DNA from: Dichetophora obliterata
Taxonomy: Eukaryota > Arthropoda > Insecta > Diptera > Sciomyzidae
Direction: 5' to 3'
Assembly: GCA_963920525.1 (NCBI GenBank)
Contig: OY986438.1
Span: 192,020,962-192,084,961 of the forward strand
DNA: 64,000 nucleotides
The notes beneath the pieces are model-generated. The model saw nothing but the letters and a program-made list of their open reading frames with translations, made no database searches and was not told the origin of the DNA. Positions within the stretch are counted from its first letter, which is position 1. The number at the start of each line of letters is the position of its first letter. Below are positions 54,739-64,000 of the stretch, in pieces. The translations under genes and the position numbers were made by a program.

Positions 54739-55466
54739 TGTCAGTGTATATTTGTTTTATGATTTTGTCAAAAGAGGTAAAAAATATTGACTTTTTACTG
54801 AAAAAATTACTCAAAAATTGTTTTTGTTGTATAAGTGAAACAAAAATTGCACATCTGACTACCTCGAATATGACAAAGCATTTATTTGCAAAAATTCTTA
54901 CAGTTAAGCGCAAAAGTTCTTTTACTTTTTTTGTCATCAAAACAAGGGTACCCCCTTTGATTTTTTCGCGAAACTTATTTTTTTAAAATGTTGTTTTTAT
55001 ATTTTTTACAAAAAGTCAAGTCTCAAAAATAATTTATGTGAAAAAACTACCCCAATATCTCTTTTCAATCAAAAGGTATGACCTAAAATATAATTTTTCA
55101 TACCAGACTATTAATAAAACTCAGTTTTGTTTTAAAATTTCCTATATTATTTGAACGCCCCTTATCTCTAAGGAATGCAGTTGTGTCTCTAGAGTAATTA
55201 CAAACATTTTTGTTCATAAAAAACCTTCCTTATAGTAATCTACTTAGTTTTTAACCTCCTCCCCCTTCCCATATACAGAAAACTACAGCAACAATTCAAA
55301 CAATTCCAATGAGACACTTCTAACTCCTTCTTACATTTTCATAAACAAACATAACGTTTTCAATGAAATATAATTAGGAAAACCATAAGTTCCGCTAGAT
55401 GGTGCAAAATGGCCCAGAAGCCCAGCACTTCTGTATATTCTACGAATTCATTTGTAAAATCTTTGG

Positions 55467-55701
55467 CGTTAGGTACAAAGGACTAAAGTTAAAAAATTTA
55501 AATTTGGGCTTTTGATTGGGTTGTTATCAGTTATTTTTCCTCTTTCGATTGCTGTTAACCACTTTGGTGTAGATCAACTGCATCCCATTTTAATTAATAA
55601 ATTAAAAAAATACTTTACCCGGATTTGCAATTAATAAAACAATCTTAAATTGCAATTTACTAAAAACTATATTTTTTTACTTAAGTCTTTTGTACCTAAC
55701 G
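55467..55701. mobile_element. 235-bp MITE with TAGGTACAAA ends
   Basis: Inverted ends CGTTAGGTACAAAGGACT and (reversed) CGTTAGGTACAAAAGACTTA. The words TCTTTGGCGTT occur just outside both ends (55460-55470 and 55704-55714), suggesting a 9-11 bp target duplication as made by MULE-type elements. Exact border uncertain. Confidence 0.65.
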
Positions 55702-55837
55702 TTTCTTTGGCGTTGTAATAAAAAAATTTTAGATGAAAAAATCGATTACTAAACTAGTCATCGATTTTTAATTTTTTTTTTTTTTTTTTTGCTAAAAGTT
55801 CTGTTCAAAAAACATCTATTGCTTTAAAAGATAATTA

Positions 55838-56527
55838 GGGTATGACCTGCGGTTAAAAAATTGTTGTTCGATTTTTTTCTCATAAATGTCTTCTAAAATG
55901 CTTCAAAAATAACGCCTTAAAAGGATTTTTAAAATTCTAATTATTTTTGGAGTTACAGAGCTATATATGTATATATACCCTAGCTTCGAAGTGCAGTAAA
56001 AAAATTTCTCGAAATCACTTTTTTCTAACTGGGTGTCATTTTTCTCGAGAATCAGAGGTTGGATGAAGATGCGGTAGGTAATCACATCAGGCAGGTCATG
56101 AACTAGGATATTGGGCTAACCCTACTACCGGGGAAGGGGTGGGGCAAAAACCCCCAAAAACAGCTCATTTTTGAACTTTTTTAAAAATCATGCCATTTTG
56201 TCATTTTTTTTATATTTTGACAATATCCTAGTTCAGAACTTGCCTGACGCGATTACCAACAAAATGCCGCCTACAGAATTTCAACACGACATCTGGTTAT
56301 CAAGAAAAATGACACCTCGTTTGCCTTCTCACTTTTACGTACCCATTTTCATCACTCTGGGAGGGGGGAATAAAAAAACATCGAAACATAAAAAAGTGCA
56401 GAAAAATTTAGAAAATTACGTCTACTTTCACCTTAAAAAAAACCCAAAATTTATACATTGTAAAACGACTGAGCTACAGCAGTTTTAAAAAACGTTATTT
56501 TTGTGGGCTTCAACCGCAGGTCGTACC
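55838..56527. mobile_element. 690-bp MITE with TTA duplication (Harbinger-like)
   Basis: Ends GGGTATGACCTGCGGTT and (reversed) GGTACGACCTGCGGTT, flanked by TTA (55835-55837, 56528-56530). Internal inverted pair CAATATCCTAGTTCA / TGAACTAGGATATTG. A 105-codon frame inside is a shadow. Confidence 0.72.
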
Positions 56528-56995
56528 TTAAATTACCTTTTCAATGATATGCAATACAAATATCTACAATGCAAATATATAGCAAATTTATATCATATTT
56601 GAATTTTTTAATTAAAATAACCGTTATTTTCTACTAAATTTGCTTTATTAAGGTATTAAAAATAAAAAGAAAAGGTATCTTATGCAGCATAAAAAATTTC
56701 TTTATAACAAAGCAAAACAACTTAGATAAATATGCTTGAAATAACTACTTTTCGAACAAGGACAAATCATATCCTTACAAAAAACACCTTTAAATTGAAA
56801 AAAACACACATAATTATATACTCAAAGTTAAGATCTTTTTGAGCTTCAATAATTTCCTTTCTATAATACATAGTAGTAAAGGAAGTTTTTGAGAAAATAA
56901 CGTTTTTACGCAAGCAAATATTTTAATTTTATAAACAAATAGCTATAAAATATGAAATAATATGATATATGAAATTTTAAATTTTAAATTTTGAC

Positions 56996-57345
56996 CTATA
57001 AATAAAAATCAATATTTACAAGTTAGCTTGTGTTTGAAAATATGTTGGGCAAATTTTGCTTTTTATTTTTGCCTTAAAAAATAAAAATCAAAACTTTCCA
57101 GTTATTTTGTGCTCAAAAAAATTGCGGGCAAACTTTACGTTCTATTTTTGCTTTAAAAAATAAAAATCAAAACTTACCAGTTATTTTGTGACCAAAAAAA
57201 TATCGGGTAAGTTTTGCTTTTTATTTTTGCCTTAAAGAATAAAAATCCAAAATTACTGGTTATTTTGTGCTTAAAAAATATTCCGAGCATATTTTGATTT
57301 TCATTTATGCCTTAAAAAAATAAAAAGCAGAAATAATTATTATAT
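56996..57345 (+). repeat. ~80-bp minisatellite, about 4.5 copies
   Basis: Units of AAAAATAAAAATCAAAACTT, CCAGTTATTTTGTGCTCAAA and GGGCAAATTTTGCTTTTTAT ending in TTTTTGCCTT repeat with a 79-80 bp period. Copies differ at several sites. Confidence 0.88.
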
Positions 57346-57436
57346 TTTGCTCAAAATTTTAAAATTCACAAGATAGTTATTATTTTTAGCTTTTTATTAT
57401 AAAATGTATACTAAGTACGGTCTCTGATAAATATTC

Positions 57437-57663
57437 GCCCTTATTCTTGAACCCGCGCTCGCTCTCAAAACGACGTCGATACAAAATTGTTATATTCTTG
57501 AAACTTTCAATGCCGACGTTGAGATCTGCAGTGATTATTGAGCAAACGTCTTCAAATAAATATTTAAACTTTTGATCGTCGAAATGATCTTCGACGACAA
57601 TTCAATGGTGAAAGTGAGCTCTCGACGACGACATTTACTCGACGCGGATTCAAGAATAAGGGC
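57437..57663. mobile_element. 227-bp MITE with GCCCTTATTCTTGAA ends
   Basis: Perfect 15-bp inverted ends GCCCTTATTCTTGAA extending imperfectly into CCGCG. The interior is relatively GC-rich with CGACG-type words. No clear target duplication. Confidence 0.78.
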
Positions 57664-58013
57664 AATTACTTGTTATTCGCTATTTGAATAATTTTTTATT
57701 GAATTATGCCCTACACTGCCATCAATATCGGTTACACATGAAGAAAAATATAGCCATATTTCTTAAAAAATTTAATAAAAATATTTTAATAAATTGATTT
57801 TTTCTTCGGCCATTCTTATTTTTATTGAAAGTACTTTACGGATCCATTGTCAAATTGTGGCCGCACGGAAATCGTAGTCTCCTCGAATGCATAGTAGAAC
57901 TAGACAAATTAGTCTTAGGGCTGAATGTGTACTCTTTCTTAGTGACCATAACTGTCAAACTCAGCCATTTTGGTATTTTTGCCAATTTTTGCTTTCATAC
58001 TGCATTCTCATTG

Positions 58014-58394
58014 GCCGCATTCAGCGTAGACAACTGTTGTGAACTGTAATGGTAGCGCTACCTTAGTTCACGATGTTTTTCTCTGAATGTGTTGCTACTC
58101 TACACGTCAGAAGTTAGATTTAATTTAATTATATATAATTTTTATGTAAATTTAATTCAATTGCAAAGGTTAATCACTTAGATTTGCTGCGTTCTTTCTG
58201 TGTTAATTAATTTAACAGCGTCAGTAGCAGCATCTGACAGTTAACCAAACAGTTGTGTTCATGTAGCATAGAATTTGTTCGCTCGATTAAATGGCGTCTG
58301 CTGCCTAATCAGTTTTAGTTAACGCTCCCAAAATTCGACCATTCAGCGAATTTTCACACAACAGTTGTCAACTGTTGTCTGCGCTGAATGCGGC
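58014..58394. mobile_element. 381-bp MITE with GCCGCATTCAGCG ends
   Basis: Inverted ends GCCGCATTCAGCGTAGACAA and (reversed) GCCGCATTCAGCGCAGACAA, continuing with CTGTTGTGA-like words. ATTG occurs next to both ends. It is the nearest mobile element to the Pex23-like gene, about 0.93 kb upstream of its ATG. Confidence 0.75.
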
Positions 58395-58519
58395 TATTGA
58401 TTGCAGATTTTGTATGAAATGTCAACTTCGTTTTGACAGTTTCGGTCACCGGCTCTCCGCCCTAACATTGCCTTGTCTAAATTTGCCATGCCCGAATGAA
58501 GAAACTGTTCTCTTAAATT

Positions 58520-58615
58520 TCCTACACGGCCAACAGTAATTCTGCTAAATATTAGCATGGCAACTCTACAAAAATTACAACAAAATTTACACGACCTTTC
58601 AGCAAACAGCTGTTC
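58520..58615 (+). repeat. Dispersed ~95-bp repeat, second copy
   Basis: Matches 52316-52415: CCTACACGRCCAACA, GCTAAATATNAGCATGG, AACTCTACAAAA, ACACGRCCTTTC and GCAAAC. No inverted ends; family unknown. Confidence 0.65.
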
Positions 58616-59322
58616 GAAAAACGGGCAACAAAATGTATTTGTTATGAAAGATGAGAACACAACAAAACCAAATAATTTGACAGCTGAAAAAAAAGCATGA
58701 AAAAATTTGGTTATTAAAAGAAGGGGAGAAGGGGATAGCAACGCTGTCACAACTGTCAGTTGCTTGCAAAACAAAAGAAGCTTTGTTAGTTTTGTGCAAA
58801 TAAAATTTCTACAATTTGAAGAATTTGAAATAAATAAATGTATATTTTAATAACTATTGAATAAATGCATTCAAATAACTGCACTTCTTTGTGGAATTGA
58901 AGAGTTCTGTGCAAAACAGTGGCTACTTTGGATGTGACTCAGACGACAGTGTGGCGCCACAGAAGACCCCGTCTTAATTTTCAATTGATTATAATTTTTA
59001 TCGGTAAATTGTTTATTTTTTTTATTACTTTGATCTTCTTCCATAGCTATTAATTACTTTCCAGATTATTTTCTCTATTTATATATTTCATTGCTGAATT
59101 GCCAGATTTCTTCATTTGCACAGCAACACGTCGACGTGTCTATAACAGAAATCCATCGATTTTGAACACAATCGAGAGCAGCTGCATTTGGGTAAGGATG
59201 CTGTTGAATGAATATGCAAATATTACAATTCAAATGTCAAGTCTTTTCTAGAGCAGCTCATCTTCTTTGCTGAGCGTTTGTGTTGTTAATTTTTCTTATC
59301 ACTCGAGACATTTAACCCAGCA
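58616..59322 (+). promoter_or_regulatory. Upstream/5'UTR region of the Pex23-like gene
   Basis: A possible untranslated exon ends at GCATTTGG|GTAAGG near 59191, giving a consensus donor, but no acceptor pairing is certain. The ATG at 59323 is preceded by CCCAGCA, an acceptable fly start context. No TATA box assigned. Confidence 0.3.
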
Positions 59323-59811
59323 ATGCCCAGCAGCCTGCTTTTTGCCACCACCAGCGAGGGCCGCGTCTATACTCTGTCCACCAACTCCGCGGCTTGGCGT
59401 GAATTTCCCTACCTTGGACTAGAGTTCAAGAAGATTTGTGCTGTGCCACACTTTATGTGGGCCATAGGCGGCGATCGTCAGGTTTATGTGCATGTACACG
59501 GTCTAGATATACCCATAAGAATTAAAGAGGAATCCTATGAGAACGAGCGGTGGTTGCCTATTGAGGGTTTCTCCAAAAAACTACTACCCACAGATCGCTA
59601 TAAATTCTCCTCAGCCGATGGCATCGTAGAACGTAGCATAGACAAGATACGATTGCCGTCTATGGCTTGGCAGTGGGATGGCGATTGGCATTTGGACTTG
59701 GATTTAGATGGTCAGGCGTTGGGTGAGGATGGCTGGATGTATGCTCTAGATTTTCCTGCCACCTATGCAGCAAAGAATTCTTGGAATTCTTATGTGAGGC
59801 GACGCAAATGG
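59323..59811 (+). CDS. Pex23: Pex23-like exon 1
   Basis: 163 codons, phase 0 end (RRRKW). Holds the first beta-propeller strand set and the first dysferlin-type domain. Donor GTGAGG; intron 66 bp. Confidence 0.93.
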
Positions 59812-62800
59812 GTGAGGAGTGTAGATAGAAACAAATTTACTGTATATAAAAACTATGTTTTTTTTCTGTTTGAACAGGTGCGCTTTAGGCGTTACAGCGC
59901 ATTAAACAGCTGGTGCGCCGTGGCTCCACTACACAAGGATCCCACACAAGAGCCATTTATAGATGTAGCCATAGGTGGCACGAATGTACCAAATGCGCCA
60001 CCTGGCACTTTGCTAGTTTGGGCCATAACAGCGCATGGCAGAGTGAGTAGAGCATCTTGAAGGTAACACAGCAAGTTTTAATAAATTTATCGCTTAGGCC
60101 ATGCTGCGCTCTGGCGTCAGCATCTCATCGCCTGAAGGTCTGCGTTGGACTGCTATAAATACACCAGCTGGCTGCGAAGTGGCACAGATAAGCGTTGGCC
60201 CTACCGGTCTAGTTTGGGCTGTGCTCTACAGCGGCCGCGTCATTGTGCGCTCCGGCGTAACACGTGATAACCTGGCTGGCGAAACCTGGCTCGATGTCAA
60301 GCCGCCAGTACCAAGCACAACCTCTGATTCTCCCAATGGCCTGAAGATAGTACAAGTTTCCGTTGGCACCGATGCAGTGTGGTGCGTAACCAATGATAAT
60401 CATGTCTGGTTTAGGCGTGGTGTCAAAGGCGAGGCGGCTGGCATCAGCGAAGATGCTGCCATCGGCAGCGGTTGGGTGGAAATGATTGGCAATATTTCAA
60501 TGATCTCTGTGGCGGCCAACGATCAGGTTGCTACTTGTGCACACACACCTTTCCGCAAACAATTTCATCTTAATCCTTACTCATTCTTAGGTCTTTGCTG
60601 TTGGCTTCGGTGATCGCGCCCTATACTTTCGCTCAGCCGTCACTGCCTCGGATCTCACCGGTAAAAAGTGGCGCCAAATTCAGTGTCCCATGCAAATCAG
60701 TCGCACTTCGAGCAGCATGTCGATTGCATCACGCCGTAGCAACAGCGGTTCCACTCCAGGCTCAAAGCATCAAAGTTTCTCCAATCTCTACAACAACAGC
60801 AAAGACAAAGAGAAGGCTGTCGTGGAGACCTCGGCTTTGATTGAAACAGTGCAGCATAGTCCAGTGTCCAATAATAGTGGCAGCCTTGCGCATGGCAGAT
60901 TAAAAAACGAGCTTTGGCGTAATTCTACAGAATCTCCACCAAATATTGGCAGTCTTAACTTAACCGAGCGCCATAAGAAACGCTCATCCGCTTTGCGCGA
61001 ACCAACACATGCTTCTAGTGCGCCTGCCACAGAAGTTGCCGAGGTAACGGGCAAACATTACGAAACACAGCTCAAAAATCCACGTGCTTGGTCACCTGTG
61101 CGCAGTGTGGGTTCTATTGTTGGCACCGAGGCACATCCGGAGAGCGATTCTGCCGTTTTCGATGCTGACTCTTCGCACCATGGATCAGATGCTTTTCTGG
61201 GCGAGGATGAGGATCATGCAGGTTTGTTTAAAATAGTTAGCGATGTTAGTTTACTTTAATTCACTTTAAAATTACTGAAAGGTTCTCAGTTTTGGGCTGA
61301 GTGCGATGTTATGTGGAACTGCTGTGCCGCTGGCGCTGTGACTGTTGATCCAGCAAACATTCCCAATTGGTTTAATGAGACAGCAAACCAGGATGGACGC
61401 GTAGATCCAACACAGGAATGGCGTAAAAACATCATAGAAAAGCTAATGCAACGCAAAGAATCAGTTGCTGCGATAAAAAACCTCGACAAATATGTCAAAG
61501 CTGTAGAGCTGTCATCCTGGATTAAATCTGCGGAAGCGCGCTACCAAAAACCTGGTGGCGAATTTGAGGACTGTCTCATTGAGCTGGAATGGGTTAGCTC
61601 AGGTTCAGGTTCGAGTAACGATTCGGACACGGGCACCTTTACTGTGCTAAATCCGGATGGCGTTACAACCAAGATACAATTTTCGCTCTCGTCCATTACC
61701 TGCGTGCAATGTTGCAGTGAACCTGCCTCACCGCGCTTAGCTATGCACGTACCATGCTTGCCCAGCGGTTGCTCGCCCATTAAACTTCAATTCTCCAGCG
61801 ATGCAGAGATGGAGGACTGGCTTTCGCATCTTACCTCAGTTTGCTGTCAAATCAACGAATTTATGGGCAAGCCAGCAAATAATTCTATTTGGATAACCAC
61901 AGATTTGGGTGATGTTTTCGTATTCGATCCGATCAATGAGAAGACGGAACAATTTGAAAAAGTGACCAACAGCTATGTAGAGAAAATGGATGTTACAGCC
62001 ACTGAGACGCCCTACTATAATACGTTGTATAATGGGTAGGTGATATTTAATTAAAAATTGACAAATTTGTTTATGTGCATAAAGCTAGCAGCGCTTTTTT
62101 AAGTTTGTAATTTAAAAATATATTTGCTGCAATGTGCCGGATGTGTGCTATCATGCACTGCATAGAAAGAAGAATTACTGTGATGGTAAGATTTTTTTTT
62201 AGTCTTTGGAAAAAAAGCCAATACGAAAAAATCTTTAAATTTTTGAGAGCACAGTTTAGCACAAACTGAGCATATTACAGCACAATTTCGTGATTTATGA
62301 AAAAAAAAACAATTATAGCATGTAGCATTCCACAAAAAACTAATATCAAAAAAATAATAACTTTAGATGCATCTTTTCCAAAAGCGGCACACTATTTTTC
62401 TGGTAATAAATCAAAAATAGCAAAGCCGCACTAGGCAAAATCGCCCAAAAACATAAGCAGCCCGATCATGAAATTTTTCTTCCGGAAATCGGAAGAGGGA
62501 GTTTACATTTTTAAGATAGCAGACATAACATTTTTTTTGCACTCATGAATAATGACGATAAACAAATTTGCATTAAAAATTTCCAAAATGTTATCGAACT
62601 TTGTTTTAAAAATGAAATCTTACTTTTCCCGATTCCTCGAGAGAAAAGTTTACTGATTGAACAATGATTGAACAAATGAACAATGACCCAAAATGAAATG
62701 AAAAATTAACCAAAAAATAAAATAAAAACATCGCCCAAAAAAATCATCCAAAAATTTGTTTTAAGAAAATTAAAACTTGCCCAAAAAATAAAATGAAAAA

Positions 62801-64000
62801 TCATTAAATAAAAAAACTAAAACTAACCCAATTTTAAAATAATGTTTTAATGTTCTATTAGTTACAAGAACACTTGGAAGAAAATTAATATATTTTTATT
62901 ATAACAAAGTAGATGATCTGGCAGACCTTCTGTGTCTTCCTGTCTTCCATAAATATGGGTGAAGTTATATATGTCATGTTGTGTCTCATGACCTAATCGG
63001 TTAAGTCGTTATATAAAAAATTACCCAAAACAAAAATTAAAAAGTTGCCAAAAAATAAATTAAAAATTAAATCATCCAATTTTTGTGTGAAGTAGTTTTC
63101 GGTGATTTTTGGTTTTTTCTTTGGGCCGATTTTTCTTAACGCCTAGCAGAGCTAACTTCATGTACAAATATATTAAATTTTATTTATTTGGCTAGCATGC
63201 CCTTCGGCACTGAGTTGGAGATCACGGGCTGCGTCTACGATGATGCCGATCAGATACGCTTTGACTTGCAGTGTCATCCGAGCATAAAAGTGCGTCATAA
63301 AGTGGAGAAGTTCAGAGTCATTGCCTTGCATATTAATCCCAGGTACGAAAATTCTATTTGTTCATGAGTCCAGTTTTAATGATCATTTCCAAAAAGGTTC
63401 AGTGAAAAGACAAATGTACTCAACAGCATGGATAACTCCGAATGGATGGAGGAAATCCACAATAACAATATGATATTTTCGCCAGGTGCTACATTTTCAT
63501 TAAATATAAGGTAAAAGTGTTTTTTTAAAATACAAGAATATTTTAATATAAGAATTTTTTTTCTCTTCCTCTTTAGAGCTCTGCCCAGTCACTATGAAAT
63601 ACGTGTAAATAATACCCACTTTTCCGACTACAAATACCGCACCGATCCTGCTGCCGTCACCTGCCTCTATGTCAGTGGGCGCGTAAAGCTCTTCAATATT
63701 ACCTATCGTTGTCCTGCCACCATCATCTCTATGCAGCAAATGTTCTGGCGTCAAATTGGTGGTCACGTAAAGCGTGTCTTCTCATGCAGTGCCGGCGTTG
63801 TTTGGGGCATTAGCTGTGACAACACCGCCTGGGTTTACAACGGTGGTTGGGGTGGCACTTTTCTAAAGGGTCTCGAAGGCAGTTCGGGTAAAATTATTCC
63901 CATGACCGATATCCACACCTACTACGTCTATGAGAATCAACGCTGGAATCCTATTAGCGGATTTACCACCAAAAGTCTGCCCACAGATCGACATATGTGG
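59323..64000 (+). CDS. Pex23: Pex23 / TECPR1-like protein, N-terminal 1051 codons (runs off window)
   Basis: Exons 59323-59811, 59878-60042, 60098-60526, 60591-61221, 61282-62035, 63196-63342, 63397-63510 and 63577-64000; phases agree throughout. MPSSLLFATTSEGRVYTLST starts the protein, as recalled for Drosophila Pex23. Seen: dysferlin-type domain at about 66-167 (ENERWLPIEGF, LPTDR; SWNSYVRRRKW), tectonin-type WxxxxxGRV blades at about 190-400 (LVWAITAHGRAM, LVWAVLYSGRV, VWCVTNDNHVWFRRG), a Ser-rich linker (about 425-560), a PH-like region (about 650-780), a galectin-like fold (about 824-955), another tectonin blade (VVWGISCDNTAWVYNG) and the start of a second dysferlin motif (YENQRWNPISGF, LPTDRHMW). 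Known: fly Pex23 acts in peroxisome biogenesis; vertebrate TECPR1 binds ATG5-ATG12, PI4P and sphingomyelin in autophagy and damaged-lysosome repair. Cytosolic, membrane-recruited role inferred. Confidence 0.95.
59878..60042 (+). CDS. Pex23: Pex23-like exon 2
   Basis: 55 codons, from VRFRRYSALNSW to VWAITAHGR; acceptor ...GAACAG, donor GTGAGT. Tectonin blade. Confidence 0.93.
60098..60526 (+). CDS. Pex23: Pex23-like exon 3
   Basis: 143 codons, AMLRSGVSISSPEG to SVAANDQ. Two tectonin blades with GLVWAVLYSGRV and AVWCVTNDNHVWFR. Donor is a weak GTTGCT; homology to fly NDQVFA supports it. Confidence 0.9.
60591..61221 (+). CDS. Pex23: Pex23-like exon 4
   Basis: Starts VFAVGFGDRALYFRS, then the Ser/Asn-rich, presumably disordered linker with SRTSSSMSIASRR, ending in the acidic FLGEDEDHA. 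Phase-1 end. The linker has many SP/TP sites, compatible with phosphoregulation (inference). Confidence 0.92.
61282..62035 (+). CDS. Pex23: Pex23-like exon 5
   Basis: GSQFWAECDVMWNCC through the PH-like region (SSWIKSAEARYQKPGG ... LQFSSDAEMEDWLSHLTSVC) to a tectonin blade (SIWITTDLGDVFVFDP). Phase-2 end at TLYNG. Confidence 0.93.
62036..63195 (+). other. 1160-bp intron of the Pex23-like gene
   Basis: The only long intron in the visible gene. AT-rich; CCAAAAAATAAAAT-type words recur at about 62690-63070. No gene or clear transposon border seen. Acceptor TTATTTGGCTAG. Confidence 0.75.
63196..63342 (+). CDS. Pex23: Pex23-like exon 6 (galectin-like, first half)
   Basis: MPFGTELEITGCVYDDADQI ... 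ALHINPR. The GT-x-L-x-I-x-G and HxNPR patterns are hallmarks of galectin carbohydrate-recognition domains. Phase-2 end. Confidence 0.92.
63397..63510 (+). CDS. Pex23: Pex23-like exon 7 (galectin-like, centre)
   Basis: FSEKTNVLNSMDNSEWMEEI ... FSPGATFSLNIR. Contains the VxN and WxxE residues of the galectin sugar site and the FxPGxxFxLxI strand. Confidence 0.92.
63577..64000 (+). CDS. Pex23: Pex23-like exon 8 (partial at window end)
   Basis: ALPSHYEIRVNNTHFSDYKY and VTCLYVSGRVKLFNITY finish the galectin-like fold; then a tectonin blade and the second dysferlin motif up to LPTDRHMW at the window edge. Confidence 0.93.

Larger units (their letters stand above)
52577..55290 (+). mobile_element. 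Helitron-like element, copy B (interrupted, 3' end unclear)
   Basis: Starts TCTATAGCAAAAAAAACTC and shares with copy A, in opposite orientation, the modules at 52600-53050 and 54740-55250 (for example CATCGTTACCTAAGAATGA, ATCTCCGCTGTTCATAAATA, GTCATCAAAACAAGGGTACC, CCAATATCTCTTTTCAATC). A terminal CTAG was not found, so the right border is approximate. A hAT-like element is inserted at 53066-54738; copy A shows the uninterrupted sequence near 48490. Confidence 0.65.

Noticed and set aside
1..64000. CRISPR arrays, bacterial operons or integrated prophage
   Set aside because: No direct-repeat/spacer pattern or bacterial-type genes; introns, SINEs and LINEs show a eukaryotic nuclear source.

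Overview
This window looks like nuclear DNA of a higher fly, probably a tephritid-type fruit fly (inference). It is very AT-rich, has short introns with GT..AG borders, holds one gene whose coding sequence closely follows Drosophila Pex23 (TECPR1 family), and is otherwise dominated by insect transposons: Jockey/CR1-type LINEs, BEL/Pao, Tc1-mariner, hAT, Harbinger-like, Helitron-like, tRNA-derived SINEs and a Polinton/Maverick derivative. No bacterial, organellar or CRISPR features were seen.

Host genes. (1) Right end, plus strand: Pex23/TECPR1-like gene, 59323 to beyond 64000, eight exons in the window (1051 codons, all phases consistent). It shows a dysferlin domain, tectonin repeats, a PH-like region, a galectin-type fold and the start of a second dysferlin domain. 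(2) Minus strand: an unrecognised two-exon gene with an acyl-anchor-like MGC N-terminus (exon 1 at 35393-35282, exon 2 at 15175-14574). Its roughly 20-kb intron holds a satellite, a higher-order repeat, two LINEs, Helitron-like DNA, SINEs and a fragment of the Sec61-gamma gene.

Mobile DNA, left to right. 0.3-2.2 kb: two abutting foldback elements and a Jockey reverse transcriptase (RT) fragment. 4.07-7.78 kb: a 3.7-kb Polinton-type element with 5'-AG ends, a perfect 6-bp target duplication (TACGCT), 1.2-kb inverted arms and an A32-type packaging ATPase, and no polymerase or integrase gene seen. 8.35-11.57 kb: a 3.2-kb element with about 0.8-kb inverted arms. 12-14.3 kb: Jockey remnant, a TTAA-flanked MITE, and a tandem array of palindromic units. 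16.87-17.68 kb: uninterrupted (CTTAA)163. 19.3-22.6 kb: higher-order repeat. 23.95-27.45 kb: a decayed LINE split by a SINE inside its catalytic motif. 27.45-31.02 kb: Helitron-like minisatellite DNA. 32.69-34.97 kb: 5'-truncated LINE with an intact 649-codon RT ORF. 38.5-39.6 kb: another LINE remnant split by the same SINE family. 42-46.9 kb: a BEL/Pao pol pseudogene carrying three nested DNA transposons. 47.35-49.98 and 52.58-55.3 kb: two copies of one Helitron-like family in opposite orientation; the second preserves the empty site of a Harbinger-like insertion found in the first. 55.4-58.4 kb: four MITEs and a minisatellite just upstream of Pex23.

In effect the two host genes are separated by a dense, nested transposon graveyard; several insertion ages can be ordered from the nesting.
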